From contig OV884058.1 in assembly GCA_930367215.1 (NCBI GenBank), positions 203,874,208 to 203,938,207 of the forward strand: a DNA stretch of 64,000 bases. The letters are read 5' to 3'. Positions 46,498 to 58,906 of the stretch are shown here, piece by piece (within the stretch, counting starts at the first letter, position 1; every line of letters begins with the position of its first letter). Under the pieces are notes generated by a model. The model had not been told where the DNA came from. It did not search any database and worked only from the letters and a program-made list of their open reading frames with translations. Made by a program: the position numbers and the translations under genes. The stretch is from Pollenia angustigena. Taxonomy: Eukaryota; Arthropoda; Insecta; Diptera; Polleniidae.

Positions 46498-47812
46498 ACA
46501 AGTTAGAGTGCTATATTCGGCTGTGCCGAATCTTTGATACCCTCCACCGACAGTTCGAATGTTTAAGGAGTAATATCTGTATGATGTCTATTTGTTATTA
46601 TTATCTTATACTGTGACGAGTTGTTATTAATTATGGTTTTAGATGTACTAAACTGTTTTCCGGGAGTTGGGTTTCTATGGGGCCTAGTGTAAATTATGTA
46701 CCGATCTTCACGAAATTTCACAGTGTTATTTCTAGTCCTTTAAAACTGTGACGTACCAATTTCTGTTATGATAGCATTATTAATTATGGTTTTAGGTGTA
46801 CTAAACCGGTTTCCGGGAGTAGGGTTTCTATGGGGCCTAGGGTAAATTATGTACCGATCTTCACGAAATTTCACAGTATCATTTATAGTCCTTTTAAACT
46901 GTGACGAGCCAAAATTTGTTATAATTGCATTATTTTTTACGGTTTTAGGCGTACTAAACTGTTTTCCGGTAGAAGAGTTTATATGGGCCCTAAGGTAAAT
47001 TATGGACCGATCGTCACGAAATTTCACAGTGTTATTTCTAGTCCTAAAAAAATGTGACGTACCAAATTTTGTTTCGCTAGCGTTACTTTTTACGTTTTTA
47101 GGCGTACTAAGTTGTTTTCCGGGAGTAAAGTTTATATGGGGCCTATGGTAAATTATGAACCGATCTTCACGAAATTTCAAAGATTTAATTTTAGTTCTAT
47201 AAAACTTTGATGTACCAAATTTTGTTATGATAACATTATTTTTACGTTTTTAGGCGTACTAAGTTGTTTTCCGGAAGTAGGTTTTATATGGGGCCTATGG
47301 TAAATTATGGACCGATCTTCACGAAACTTCACTGTTTAATTTCTAGTCCTATGTAACTGTGACTTGTCAAAATTTGTAATGATGGCATTGTTAGTTAGGG
47401 TTTTAGGCTTATATCATATATCTTATATCATTCTGTGCATTTTTCCACCATTTATGTTAGTTTTTGTAACAAAATTATCAATTTTTTTTAGGTGGTAGTT
47501 CCACATTTTGATTCATAGCTCAGATCCTATTGAACCGATTTTGCTGAATTTCAATCCCAAACTGCTTAGGATAACTACAAGCAATTTGACACCAAGTTTG
47601 TTGATTTCTTTTGAGGTTTTCGAAAGTGCGCGTGTTTTCAACAGACGGACAGACGGACAGACAGACGGACATGGCTAAATCGACTTAAAATTACTCAAGG
47701 ACCCAGAATATATATACTTTGTAGGGTCTGAGATGAATAGTAAAAAAGTTTCACACGGAATGACAAACTGAATATACCCTCTTCACAACTAATTGTGGTG
47801 GAGGGTATAAAA
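46498..47812. mobile_element. DINE-1/mini-me-like element with five 153-bp internal repeats
   Basis: Left AGAGTGCTATATTCGGCTGT with hairpin TTCGGC-TGT-GCCGAA, then GATACCCTCCACC. The right part has a (GTCY)n tract on the minus strand (plus GACGGACAGACGGACAGACA) and AATATATATAC, and ends GTGGTGGAGGGTATAAAA. The GTCY and TA tracts are hallmarks of mini-me/DINE-1. GGTTTTAGGYGTACTAAA units start near 46635, 46788, 46941, 47093 and 47245. Because 153 is a multiple of 3, one minus-strand frame stays open for 146 codons. Confidence 0.7.
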
Positions 47813-47990
47813 ACATCAGGCAAAGCCAAAACAATTAGAAGTTTCTTGAAAGTAAATACACTGTACAACTTTAGTTAAACAGCTGTTTTTAAATTTAGTA
47901 GTGCTGCTATACTTTTATCTTAATTCAAAACTGTATTAAACAACAATTTTATTTTAAATTTAAATTACATTATATTAGGTGCGTTTATAC

Positions 47991-48162
47991 TAAGGGTATT
48001 CACGTCACAAGTTGAACCCTTGGAAAAAAGCGAAAGTGCAAAAGCATAACAACAACCACAAAGACAATTATTTACGCACAACTAATTGTCTATGTGGCTG
48101 TTGTTATATTTTTGCACTTTTGCTTTTTTGCAAGGTTGGAACTTGTGACGTGAATACCCTTA
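47991..48162. mobile_element. Foldback MITE, ~83-bp arms
   Basis: TAAGGGTATTCACGTCACAA at 47991 is mirrored by TTGTGACGTGAATACCCTTA ending at 48162. The arms continue through AAAGTGCAAAA and ACAACAACCACA with a few mismatches. Confidence 0.85.
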
Positions 48163-48357
48163 CTATGTTTTACAGAACTTTATTGAATTTTACTAAATTG
48201 GTTTCGCTTACACAAAATACAGTAAATGGGAACACAAATTAAGAGCGTAAAGTGACACTTCTTGGCTGAGTATTTTCCAATATTTACTTCAGAAATTTTT
48301 TTAGCTAAATTTAGTAAAAAAACAAAAAAAAAGCGATTATTCAAAAGGTAAAGCAGA

Positions 48358-48700
48358 CCATACACGATTCAATTCAATTGTCAACTGAGTCGGTTGTTGT
48401 CCAAATCAAAGCGTGTATGGCCTTGTCAGTTGATCAGTTTGACGGTTGTCGAATTAGTTGAAGAAAAATCAAAAGATTTTGATTTTTTCAAGTTGACTAC
48501 TAAGTCTTTCAATTCGATTGTACTGTGTGTGCTCAAGTCTCTTGATTAGCTGTCAAAATTAATTTTTGTAGTCAACTTTTTTAAAAATTGTCTTTTATTT
48601 CATTAAATTTTAAAATAAATTTAAAATCTTTCAATTGAGTTGATGAAGTTGTCAACTGAGTTGAAAGACTCAGTTGACAACTGAATTGAACCGTGTATGG
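48358..48700. mobile_element. MITE with CCATACACG ends
   Basis: CCATACACGATTCAATTCAA / TTGAATTGAACCGTGTATGG (left and right), followed inward by TTGTCAACTGAGTC in both orientations. Non-coding, 343 bp. Confidence 0.8.
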
Positions 48701-48939
48701 GGCGCATAAACAAGCAAAACAAACAAAAATCATACAAATTGTGAAAAAATTATTTAAAAAAAGTAAAGTCAAAACAAAACTAAAACCAAAAGTAAACATT
48801 TGTTTTTGTATTAACCTGCCTGTTTTTGAAATTTAAATAAAAATTTTTATTTTGGGAATTAACATCAAAACAGCAATAAAAAAACTGAAATTAGTTTTTG
48901 TGTTCTACATAAAGTATAAACGAACATTTTTATTCTAAT

Positions 48940-49145
48940 TTAAATAAGAACATTTAAAAAAATTTTTTTAAGAAACGCTTTTCTTAAAAAAGAACATTTA
49001 AAAAAATTTGCCCCCCTAGATTATTTCCTGGCTACGCCCATGTATTCGTGTATTGTCATCGAGAATATGCACGCCTGCAAAGTTTCATCCATTTGCATTG
49101 AGTAAAAGGCGGTCAAAAAAGCATTTTACCAAAAAAAAAAATGTT
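48940..49145 (+). repeat. Single unit of the GGCTACGCCCATG repeat
   Basis: Matches the units at 13640-14110 (CTGGCTACGCCCATGTATTC, GCCTGCAAAGTTTCATCCAT) with a much shorter C run. Confidence 0.7.
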
Positions 49146-49764
49146 TATGGTTCTATACCAACTTTTAGACATTTTTTCGTTGTTTGAATTATTTGGAGTT
49201 GTAAAGGTGGAAAGTATGTATTTGGGAACTTAGTACTGGGGTCTAATCACCGCAATCATTACTATCGTATCGAATAAACTATCGTATCTTTTTGCATACG
49301 ATAGACACTGACGTATCGAATGAAAACTCGAGAAATGTAATGTCGAGTTAATCGATATCGAATGCTATTATTTCAACTTCAATACATTTCATTCTATATC
49401 AAGTGTCATGATACCAAAATAAATAATTTCGATAAATTTTGCTCGATATCATATGCCTGCACTTGTAATCAATAAAAAATTTAACCGGACACAATCAAAT
49501 TAATTAAAAAAAAAAACAAATATGAAAGATTACATATTATATTTTGTTTGTATTTTTTTCAAATGTTGGTGTAATAAAAAGTATTTAATCGAGTACCGAA
49601 AAGAGAGCGAGTTAAGTAGTAAAAAGTGTATGTTCAACACTACATTTGTTTGCCATCAGCTGATGCCGAATTTATACGAATTTTTTACAAATTTTCCGTT
49701 CGCGTACTCTTTAGGGCAATAGCTTTTTTTAACGTAACTTTTCGGTTTACTCAGTAATTACTTA

Positions 49765-50385
49765 CCCTGCCTTTACACATGCAAGTAGTGGCATGCCACT
49801 ACTGTATACGTATTATCAAAGAAAATTTGTTCGATATAGTCGAATCTCATGCCATTGGCTTTTGTGTTTACATATGCCACTGCATGTTCATTTCCAAAAT
49901 GTCGTTGAAGCGTCAACTTGAGCAAATTTGTTAAATTCTCAAATTAAAAAAAAAGTATCAGAAAACAAAATAGAGTTACCGAATTAATCAAATTCGCACA
50001 TTTTTGGGGAAATTTTTTAATTTATTTATATAAGCATTATTTAAACAATATTAATGCTCTATAATTAACAAACTTGATTTTATTAATGCGCGTTTCAAAA
50101 ATTTCATCATAATAATACATTTAACAAGTTGAAACATAATTAACAATTTTACAAAAATCCAGTAAATTTGCATTTAATTTTTAACAGGGTAACATTACTT
50201 ATCGTTTTGACATTTAGTGGCATGCGAGTGCCAAAACTCCACTCGCATGCAATTTTTGCTGCCACTGGAGCTGCCATTGCGAAAAATGTGAGTGTATTAG
50301 TAAAAAAGTGTACGTGTATTGGGTTTTTCGAACTGGCAGTGGCATGTGAAAATGCTAGGTTATTTACAGCATTTTACCGTAAAAG
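49765..50385. repeat. Diverged copy of the ACATGCAAGT inverted repeat
   Basis: TTTACACATGCAAGTAGTGG at the left, GGCAGTGGCATGTGAAAATG at the right and a central GGCATGCGAGTGCCAAAACT. The open frame 50168-50437 lies inside and is not convincing. Confidence 0.5.
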
Positions 50386-50590
50386 TACTCGAACGGAATT
50401 ATTGATATATATTTCTACTTACTTACTTAGTTACTAACTAAGAATATTTCATCCACAAAAAAATCAAACAAACAAAACAAACAGATTTCCAGATGGTTAA
50501 ACGCAGCTTGCCTTTTTTATATATACATACATATTAAACAATGATAAAGTTTTTATCAGGCCTTTTTGCATATTTTTATGCATATCTCCT

Positions 50591-51382
50591 TTTTATACCC
50601 TCCACCACAATTAGTTGTGAAGAGGGTATATTAAGTTTGTCATTCCGTGTGAAACTTTTTTATTATTCATCTCAGACCCCATAAAGTATATATATTCTGG
50701 GTCCTTGAGTAATTCTAAGTCGATTTAGCCATGTCCGTCTGTCCGTCTGTTGAAAACATGCTCACTTTCAAACAACTCAAAACAAAGGAACAAACTTGGT
50801 GCCAAAATGCTTGTAGTTATCCTAAGCAGTTTGGGATTGAAATCCAGCAAAATCGGTTCTGTAGGACCAGAGCTATAAATCAAAATGTGGAACCACCACC
50901 TAAAAAAATTGATAATTGAAAATTGAAATTGAAAAAATAACATAAATGCTGGAACAAGGCACGGAATGAGATAAGATTTTGCAAAAATTTGTTTTATTAC
51001 TGGAAATCATGCTGTTAAATTTCGTGAAGATCCGTCCATAATTTACCCTAAGCCCCATATAAACAATACTCCCGGAAAACAGTTTTGTACGCCTAAAACC
51101 GTAAAAAATAACGCTAGCGTAACAAAATTTGGAACGTCACAGTTTTTTAGAACTAGAAATAACACTGTGAAATTTCGTGATGATCGGTCCATAATTTACC
51201 CTAGGCCCCATATAAACCCTACTACCGGAAAAAAGTTTAGTCGCCTAAAACCATAATTAATAACAAATCGTCACAGTTTAAGATAATAATAACATCATAC
51301 AGATATTACTCCTTCAACATTTAAACTATCGGTGGAGGGTATCAAAGATTCGGCACAGCCGAATATAGCACTCTAACTTGTT
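50591..51382. mobile_element. DINE-1/mini-me-like element, inverted relative to the 46.5-kb copy
   Basis: Starts TTTATACCCTCCACCACAAT, has GTCCGTCTGTCCGTCTGTTG, then about two units of the GTACGCCTAAAACCGTA repeat, and ends TTCGGCACAGCCGAATATAG then CACTCTAAC. Confidence 0.7.
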
Positions 51383-51548
51383 TTTCTTGTTAAGTTTTTT
51401 GCATAAAAAACTTGAAACGATTATGAATTTTTATTTTCGAAAAGAATATAAATTAAAACAAGAATATTCGTATTGAATACAATCTAATTTTTCAAAATTT
51501 TTTTTTGTGTGCGATTCGGTTTGTTTTTAATTTAAAACAAATCTTATA

Positions 51549-53294
51549 CATTGCAACACAATTATAACGAACACTGGATATAACGAACTATCTCAATATC
51601 CAACACTTTTCTCCGGTTCTAATTATTTTCTATAAAACAACTATCAGGGAAGATGTTTTCAATAAAGTTTTAATGTTATTTTTATAATTTTTGCTATAAA
51701 ATTCTGTTTAATAGAGAAATATATTTGTCATAAAATATTTTGATTACAGAAATTTTATTAAAAAACGACGTTAAAAATTCATGCGTTTTGCGTTTTCGAT
51801 TTCCAGAACACCCCTGTATGTTTATAATGAACATTGGCATAGCGAACTTTTTTTTTATAACGAACACATTTTAATATCCCCCTTAAACCAGGGACCGTAA
51901 CAGTTATCCCCGTAATTTCTACAAAAATAATGCTGGTCGTGTTCGTACCTAACAGTTAAATTTATCTATTTCAATTAACGTCTAGCCAATGTGTTTTAAC
52001 CTTCAGTTTTCTTTTAAAATATGGCAGTTTTTACTCCATAGATTTCTATACACAGCTAGATTTCTTTTTGTAGAAATTACGGGCATTAGTCCTTTTTTCA
52101 TAAAAGTCAGATGAACGAGAATGCCATTTCTTTCCCCCTCTCTCCTAAAAACTCAGGACTTGACGAGTTAAACTTGGCGTGTGTAAACCGGCACAAACTA
52201 CAATGATATGTTATTTTTTATATATATTAAGTAGGGTTCAGAAAAATATGGGTAATTCCAAAGTGTTGAACGTGACAGTCGTACGCATTAAAAATGCAAT
52301 AACATTTTAAGCAAAAAATATTTTTATGTTTTCTTAGCCCTTAAATTAAAGCACTAAGAAAGCACTGTTATCTATGCTTAAGTTTATGGAGGGCACGATT
52401 CTAGGTCAAAGATAATGGCAAAAGAAGTAGCGGTTCGAACGTGAAAAAAACAGAAGTAGTTTTTTTGGCCATGTATAAAAAGGCGTAATTCAGCGAAACT
52501 TGGCACAATTTTTTAGTCAAAATACTTTCAGAATTTTACGTAGCAATGTAACATTAAAATGTCTTGGTTTGGTTCCAAAATCTTCTGTATTTTCTTTCTT
52601 TTTTAAGCCAAAATCTGGGTCGATACGTGACATTTCGAACGTGAAATTTTTTCCGTAATAATTTAACTGAATAATGATCAAAATAAAATAAAAATTTACC
52701 GTTAATCCGAATAACATATTTCTCTTTGAACTCTTCCTTAGATTACAGACCATGTAAGAAAATTTTTTTGGAATAATTTTTATCAAATATCACCTCTTTT
52801 AAGAAAGATAAATATTAAGGAAAACATACAATAAAACATTCTCACATATAAGAAATTACGTTTGCACAACTTTGCAGTCTGATTGTTCATCTAAGTGAAC
52901 AAATTTATGAGTAAATTTATAAAATTAGTAAAATCCAAATATTTCTCTATAACAATATCGTAAATTAATCAGCTTTTAATAACTTTTAAATTTTCGGTCA
53001 CGGTGGACCTTTTGACGGAAATGCCCATATTCAATGGAGTTAAGAAAAAAAATTCTTTCAAAAATCGCAAAAAAAGTTTCTGCTAAAAAATAATAAAAAA
53101 TTCACCATTTAATTCAGCGTACTAGAATTAGCTTTACCAGAAGCTTGCCCAGCATGTTAAAATTTGCGACTAGCACAGTGACAAAATATTAAAACTTTTG
53201 AAATTTCATCTTTACGGATACATATATGTATGTATGTATTATAACGAACTAAAAGTGTTGGTCCCTTCGAGTTTCTTATAACCATGTCCCACTG
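51549..53294. mobile_element. Probable pogo/Tigger-like element
   Basis: Right end GGTTATAAG-type text closing with CCCACTG and TA. The left candidate CATTGCAACACAATTATAAC follows TA at 51547-51548. ATAACGAAC blocks recur near both ends, as in Tigger elements. Divergence is high and no transposase is seen. A CAGGGACCG hAT-type end lies inside at 51889. Confidence 0.45.
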
Positions 53295-53346
53295 TACATG
53301 GTATCTGGGTCTAAAAATTCGAATAAATTACAAAAAAAAAACAGAT

Positions 53347-53587
53347 ATATGAGCCGTTTATTTTGAAAGTGGCATTAGTCACTTTTTCAAAAAAAAAATC
53401 GAGTTAATAATAAATATAATAATAATAAATACCGAGAAAAATATCATTATCATGATGTATCAAATACAAGTGAATCTTCTCGAAAGTTAGCATCCATATT
53501 TTTAAACGTGTTAAAACGCAAACCCTTAAATATCTCGACTTAAAAACCGAAATGACTTATGCCACTTTCAAAATAAACGGCTCATAT
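53347..53587. mobile_element. MITE with ATATGAGCCGTTTATTTTG ends
   Basis: Inverted ends of about 33 bp (ATATGAGCCGTTTATTTTGA ... TCAAAATAAACGGCTCATAT), 241 bp in all. Confidence 0.85.
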
Positions 53588-53964
53588 ATTAATCATATTT
53601 GCTGGTTAAGTTTCACTTTGTTGTATAGAATGCATAATTTGGTTAAAATTAAAAATCTACTTCATTTAATCTATATAAATAAAAATCCATGTTGTTCGTT
53701 GGTTATTGCATCAGTTGAGAACGTCTGGACCGATTTGGACGATTTTTTCTTTCTAATGATGACCATGGTCCAACCTAGGTTTTTGCGGTAAGAAAATTTT
53801 GCCCCGCCCACTTTTACGCCCCTTTTTTCGATTTACCTAAAATCAGAAAACGACACCATCGATTTGACTATTTTTTCCTTCAAATGTTCGTATTAATCCA
53901 TTTTTACGGAAAGGAAAATTTGCAATGCCTACTTTTTTCTGCATCAGATGCGTAATAGAACATC

Positions 53965-54775
53965 AAATCCAAATTTGCAACACAACAACGAAATTTACAA
54001 CGAGGCTTTGATATTAATTGAGGATAATGTGCTTGATGCTGTTGAACAATGTCTTATCTGAGTTAGGTATGATAGCTGCAAATCGTCCGATGCACGACGC
54101 ATTTTATCAAGAGTTGCAACGCGAAAAAATGCACTCGCATCGTCAGGTATTCCATCTACATTGTTGGAAGGCACTTAAGTTGCCATTTAATATGAAAACC
54201 AATGAAAATCCAACATGCAACATATCGAAGAACAGTGCTATGGCCAAAGTTTTGCAGCAAAGCAAACTGATCTTTTGGGATGAATGTACAATGGCGCATA
54301 AAAAATCTTTGCAGGCATTAGACAAAACGTTGCAAGATTTACGAAACAATCAAAGCCGATGTGGAGGTATGATGGTTCTGTTGGCAGATGATTTTCGGCC
54401 AACACTGCAATTGATACCATGACCAACTTAATGCATGTTTGAAGTCGTCTGCTTTGTGGAAACTCGACATGAAGCTCAAATTGACTGAACATAAATCTCG
54501 AGACGTATTTTCCAAGCAATTGCTGGACATAGGAAACGGCAAAATCCCGATGGATATGTCGACCGGCTGTATTCAATTTCCCGTTAATTTCTGCCGCTCA
54601 CCGAATCAAAGTCCGAACTCATCTGAAAGGTGTTTCCAAACATTACACAAAATTACAGAAATCATGATTGGTTGAGCAAACGTACTATATTGGCTGCGAA
54701 AAACGAATTTTAAGATTCAAAGTGTAATCGCTGGCGAATTGAAGACGTACAAATCGGTGGATTCTTACAAGATTC
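53965..54775 (+). pseudogene. Helitron helicase (PIF1-like) remnant
   Basis: Readable in order: IYNEALILIEDNVL (about 53990-54030); a frameshift; LSELGMIAANRP and ELQREK; a deletion that removes the Walker A region; ASSGIPSTLLEGT, then LKLPFNM, NPTCNISKNSAMAKVLQQSK; IFWDECTMAHKKSLQALDKT (Walker B, DE intact); MMVLLADDFRPTL; a stop; SSALWKLDMKLKLTEHKSRD; KQLLDIGNGKIPMDMSTG; and after another frameshift NYRNHDWLSKRTILAAKN. This order matches the SF1 helicase of Helitrons. The upstream Rep nickase domain is not present. At least two frameshifts and two stops make it non-functional. Confidence 0.85.
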
Positions 54776-54783
54776 ACAACATA

Positions 54784-56089
54784 AAGGGTGGTTAAATTTC
54801 AAGGGCCGATGTTGATTTTGAATAAAACACAAACTATTTAGGAAATTATTGTAATTTTATTTTATTATGATATATTGGTATTACTCAATTATGTATGGAA
54901 CAAAATATCGGCCAATTAGGCGCCGCGACCACGGCGGCACACCTCCATCCGATGGTCCAAATTTTCGATGACCCTGAGGCATAATGGAGGTTCTATGCCG
55001 TTAATGTGCCGAATTATCTCATCCTTTAGCTCTTGAATTGTTGCTGGCTTATCGACGTACACCTTTTTTTTTTCAAATAACCCCAAAGAAAAAAGTCCAA
55101 CGGTGTCAAATCACATGATCTTGGCGGCCAATTGACATCGCCATTACGTGAGATAACACGGCCATTGAATTTGTTGCGCAAAAGAGCCATTGTTTCGTTA
55201 GCTGTGTGGCAAGTGGCACCGTCCTGCTGAAACCACATATCGTCCACATCCATATCTTCCAATTCGGGCCATAAAAAGTTCGTTATCATCTCACGATAGC
55301 GAACACCATTCACAGTAACTGCCTGACCGGCCTCATTTTGGAAAAAATACGGCCCGATGATGCCGCCAGCCCATAAACCGCACCAAACAGTCACTCTTTG
55401 TGGGTGCATTGGTTTTTCGACAATCACTCTTGGATTCTCATTCGCCCAAATGCGGCAATTCTGTTTATTGACGAATCCACTGAGGTGAAAATGTGCCTCA
55501 TCACTGAAGATGATTTTCTTCGAAAATTGATCATCCACTGTTGCCATTTCTTGCCACCATTCTGCCCATTCACGACGTTTGGAATGGTCAAGAGGCTTTA
55601 GTTCTTGAGCCAATTGCACCTTGTAAGCGTGTAAATGCAAGTCTTTATGCATAATGTTCATCAACGACTAGCGTGAGAGGTGCAATTGTTGGGCACGACG
55701 ACGAGTTGAGGTGGACGGCTCTTCAGCCACACTATCGCGAACAGCAGCAATATTTTCTGCAGTACGAGCTGTACGAGCATGCACTGGTGTTCTCACATCT
55801 TCTACAGACCCGGTTTGCTCGAATTTTTCCACGATTTTTGCGATTGTATGCACATTTGGACGATCAAATTGACCAAAAAAATCACGAAGTGCACGATATG
55901 CATTTTGATTTGAACGTCCATTTTCATAATAAGTCTGGATAACTTTAACACGTTGTTGGATTGTGTATCTCTCCATGGTTCAAATTGAGTAAGTCTGAAA
56001 TAGAGAAACGTCAAATAAAATTCGGAAAAAAACTTGGCGTTTAGGTGTGGTTCACATTCAACATCGACCCTTACAATTTAACCACCCTT
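54784..56089 (-). mobile_element. mariner/Tc1-superfamily element, complete, 1306 bp
   Basis: Ends AAGGGTGGTTAAATT in inverted orientation (about 32 bp with few mismatches) are bordered by TA at 54782-54783 and 56090-56091. It carries one transposase gene on the minus strand, nearly intact. It sits just after the helicase remnant, so it entered the Helitron after that element arrived. Low decay compared with the relics near 5-6.7 kb suggests recent insertion. Confidence 0.93.
54916..55976 (-). pseudogene. mariner-type transposase, one stop and one frameshift
   Basis: Starts at the ATG at 55976 (MERYTIQQRVKVIQTYYENG) with an N-terminal helix-turn-helix region of about 100 residues. A single in-frame TAG (55670-55668) follows QLHLSR, and the same frame continues (55664-55026). 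The DDE region is readable: IIFSDEAHF (first Asp), NPRVIVEKPMHPQRVTVWCG, MWFQQDGATCHTA (second Asp) and CDLTPLDFFLWG (third Asp). 36 residues separate the second and third Asp. A ten-base A run at about 55062-55072 breaks the frame after GYLKKK. The other frame continues VYVDKPATIQELKDEIIRHI to a stop at 54918-54916. All three catalytic aspartates survive. Whether the two lesions are real or sequencing errors in a homopolymer cannot be told here. Confidence 0.9.
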
Positions 56090-56470
56090 TATATGTACAT
56101 TAGGTATGGATTAGTGCACGACTTTTTGATTTCGATACGCTAGAACCCCCAATTTTGTGAAGTTTGTAAAAAAAACGCATGAGCCAAAAAATTAATGGGG
56201 TGGGATGGGGGTAAATGGCTCCTCATCGGCGTCAAAGCTAGGGGAAAACGATACAAAAGCCAAAAAAGCTTCACAACTGTCCCTGAGTCGCTCCTAGAGG
56301 GGTTAAATGTAAGACTGAATCCCACTGATATTTCCCCTCCTACATTTTTTATTACCATTCTAACCCCCTATTCTTAAGGGGGCTCCCATACTTAATATTG
56401 TTTTTTATAAAATTACCCGCCACCGCCTTAACTAGCCCCAGAGTGGCCCTAGAGGAGTCAAATATATGAC

Positions 56471-56632
56471 GGACCTCCAATATTTTTGCTTCCCGAGCAT
56501 TTTTTCAGAACATACCTCGTCTCCATCTTTAATCATTAGGGTGGTCCCCAAACAAAAACGGACCTCCAATATTTTTGCTACCTGAGCATTTTTTCAGAAC
56601 ATACCTAGTCTCTATCTTTAATCATTAGGGTC
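56471..56632 (+). repeat. Two 88-bp tandem copies
   Basis: CGGACCTCCAATATTTTTGC starts at 56471 and 56559; each continues through GAGCATTTTTTCAGAACATA and CTTTAATCATTAGGGT. Part of the foldback-associated repeat. Confidence 0.8.
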
Positions 56633-56649
56633 CCCATACAAAAATTCGA

Positions 56650-57193
56650 AAATGGCGGAGTTGCACAACATATGTTCGCAAAACTCAAAAACGCTTTAGC
56701 TTATTGAAAAAACTAAAACAACCGAAACTCCGCATTAAAATTTCCTTTTAGAGAAGTAATTTTTTTTTTCAAATATGCACAGTCGTTTTTGAAACAATAT
56801 GTTTTTTTGGAAAAACATATTATTTTTTTATTAAAATTTCGAAATTTTTGGTTTTTTAAAAATTCATGAAAAACTTTTTCCAGACGTATAAAAAACGAAA
56901 TTACAAACAAAACAAGCCATAAATGATTAAAATCTGTTAGCAATTTTTGATTTTATTAACAAAAGTCGAAAAATGTTAATTAATGTTAGAATTTCATAAA
57001 ACGCAATACATATTTTTATGGGAGCCCCCCTAAAAAGTGGAGATAAGATCCAAGTACGTCTCGAGAAAATGTTAAGGGCAAAAAACTAATAGGTCTGTAA
57101 TACATTTTATCTTACTAGGGGCGACTCCTAGGCATTTATGGGGCTTTTCTTCAATATATTTATAAATTAAATTTTTCGACTTTTGTGAGTTGC
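56650..57193 (-). repeat. Foldback repeat, left arm (interrupted by the hAT element)
   Basis: 56650-56955 is the inverted counterpart of 61602-61872 (GCACAACATATGTTCGCAAA / TTTGCGAACATATGTTGTGC). Removing the hAT element and one 8-bp duplicate joins 57193 to 61602 and restores one ~0.8-kb inverted-repeat element. A direct-orientation relative lies at 3324-3640. Confidence 0.75.
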
Positions 57194-57586
57194 CAGGCGC
57201 GGATTCAGGGGGGGGGGGAATAAGGAAATTTCCCCCCCGTAAATTATAAAAATATGTTTTGTTAATTTCGATAATACAAGAATTCCCAATAATAATATTT
57301 TTTTTAATGTACAAAATTTTTGGAAATCCCAGCAAGGGGTTTTTCGTTTTTTTTTTATGGAATCTCTAACGAAATTTTCAAAAAGTATGCAAATCTTAAT
57401 CCTAATAGTTATTTAATAGATATTTCCAATGAAACATGTAGTTTAACGTATTCAAATACTTATTGTTCTACATTCAATCCCAGCAGGTGCTATCTATATC
57501 CAAAGACTAAACGTTTGACTTGTAAATGCGTGCGGTTGAATTATTAAAAAGCCTTAGTATTTGCAATATTTATGTATGTATGTGTT

Positions 57587-58906
57587 ATATGAATCAGAAT
57601 TCTATTCGATAATTTTTGACGAAAGCACGGATTTGTCGGGGATTCCTTATCTTTAAGCTATTTCAACATACAACAAAAAGTTTTTAGGGAAGAATTTATT
57701 GGCTTTGTTGTAAACGCATTTGAAGAGGCTTCAAAATATATTGATGACGTTGATGTGTCAATTGATGCGAAGGCACTATCATCAATAGCTCTCAAAGCTT
57801 TGACAAATTTTGGTCCTGACCTAAAAAATTATGTAGGAGATGGAACAGATCCTGCTGTTCAAAATTTGTGAAAAAGCGACAAATGCGAAACAAACGCCTT
57901 GATATTCCCATAAATCGAACAACTCAATTTATAAAAGCAATAAAGTGCCATTAATACAAAAAGTTGTATCATTTGTTAAAGAAACGACAACGACAACATT
58001 TTTTAAATATAATCAACCCAAGTGAAACACAGTTTTAGCAAAGAATTTGGGAGCTAAACTCTCTACAATATGCGAGACAAGATGGGTGGACCGTCACGAC
58101 TCAATTTAACACTTTGCAACAAGTGTACATCATATAGTAGAATCTTTGGAAAAAAAATGTGAGTGAAAAGGTTGTATCTTTACCTTTATATTAAGGAACT
58201 CACATAGTACTTTTGAACTTATTTGCGAAATATACATATTAAGTGTGATACTTATTGTAACACAGCCGCTTAGTATCATTTTACAAAAGCACGATATAGA
58301 TCTTCAAAAAGGATCAAGCCTTATCAAAATTTTAATCATGTGCCTTGAAGAAAAAAGAAATAAAGCCGAAGAATAATTTAAAGCGATTTTTGAAAAAGTT
58401 AAGGTTAAAGTTAAAAGACAAGATTTGAACGAAATAATCACATCCAAAATGTTGAAGATTACTACCGAGTTGTAGGTTACATTCCTCTTATTGAATTTAT
58501 TTTAGAAGATCTCATAACAACTTTCTTAATAGATATCCCAAATGTATTGAACATACCTAAACTTCTACCTCAAAGTGTAATCAAGTCATATACAGATACA
58601 AAACTGTTAAAACCACAACTAGCTGATGAGCTGATTATATTTGAGAAAAGCGATAAACACCTACTAACATCTAAACGTGAGCCTGATCTATCAGATAACG
58701 TTGTAGATGCTTTAATAAACTGTGATGAAGATATCTACCCAAATCTAAGAAAAATATTTCAAATTTTCGTTTCAAAGCTCGTCAGTAAAGCTACGAGCGG
58801 AAGGTCATTTTCTACCCTTCGTCAAATAAAAACATGGCTCAGATCAACAATGACAGAAGATAGACTGTACTGTCTAAATTTTCTTCACAAGGAAATCATA
58901 AATTAA
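57587..58906 (+). pseudogene. hAT transposase (zinc finger MYM-type 1 / DUF4371-like) remnant
   Basis: Pieces in order: SEFYSIIFDESTDLSGIPYL (57595-57655, the first catalytic block), REEFIGFVVNAFEEASKY (about 57690), LKALTNFGPDLKNYVGDGTD (the second block, normally GQGYDGA), KLSTICETRWVDRHDSI then HFATSVHHIVESLE (about 58050-58155), and a 119-codon open frame at 58547-58906 with SGRSFSTLRQIKTWLRSTMT and EDRLYCLNFLHKE, the conserved C-terminal dimerisation domain. Frameshifts and stops separate the blocks. The normal family member is about 600-800 residues, and the N-terminal zinc finger is not found. Confidence 0.85.

Noticed and set aside
46740..47180. 146-codon minus-strand frame as a repeat protein gene
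   Set aside because: It is created by a 153-bp non-coding tandem repeat within a DINE-like element. No promoter, start context or conserved domain supports it.
55398..55601. Plus-strand frames opposite the mariner transposase
   Set aside because: Shadows of the minus-strand transposase, with no motif of their own.
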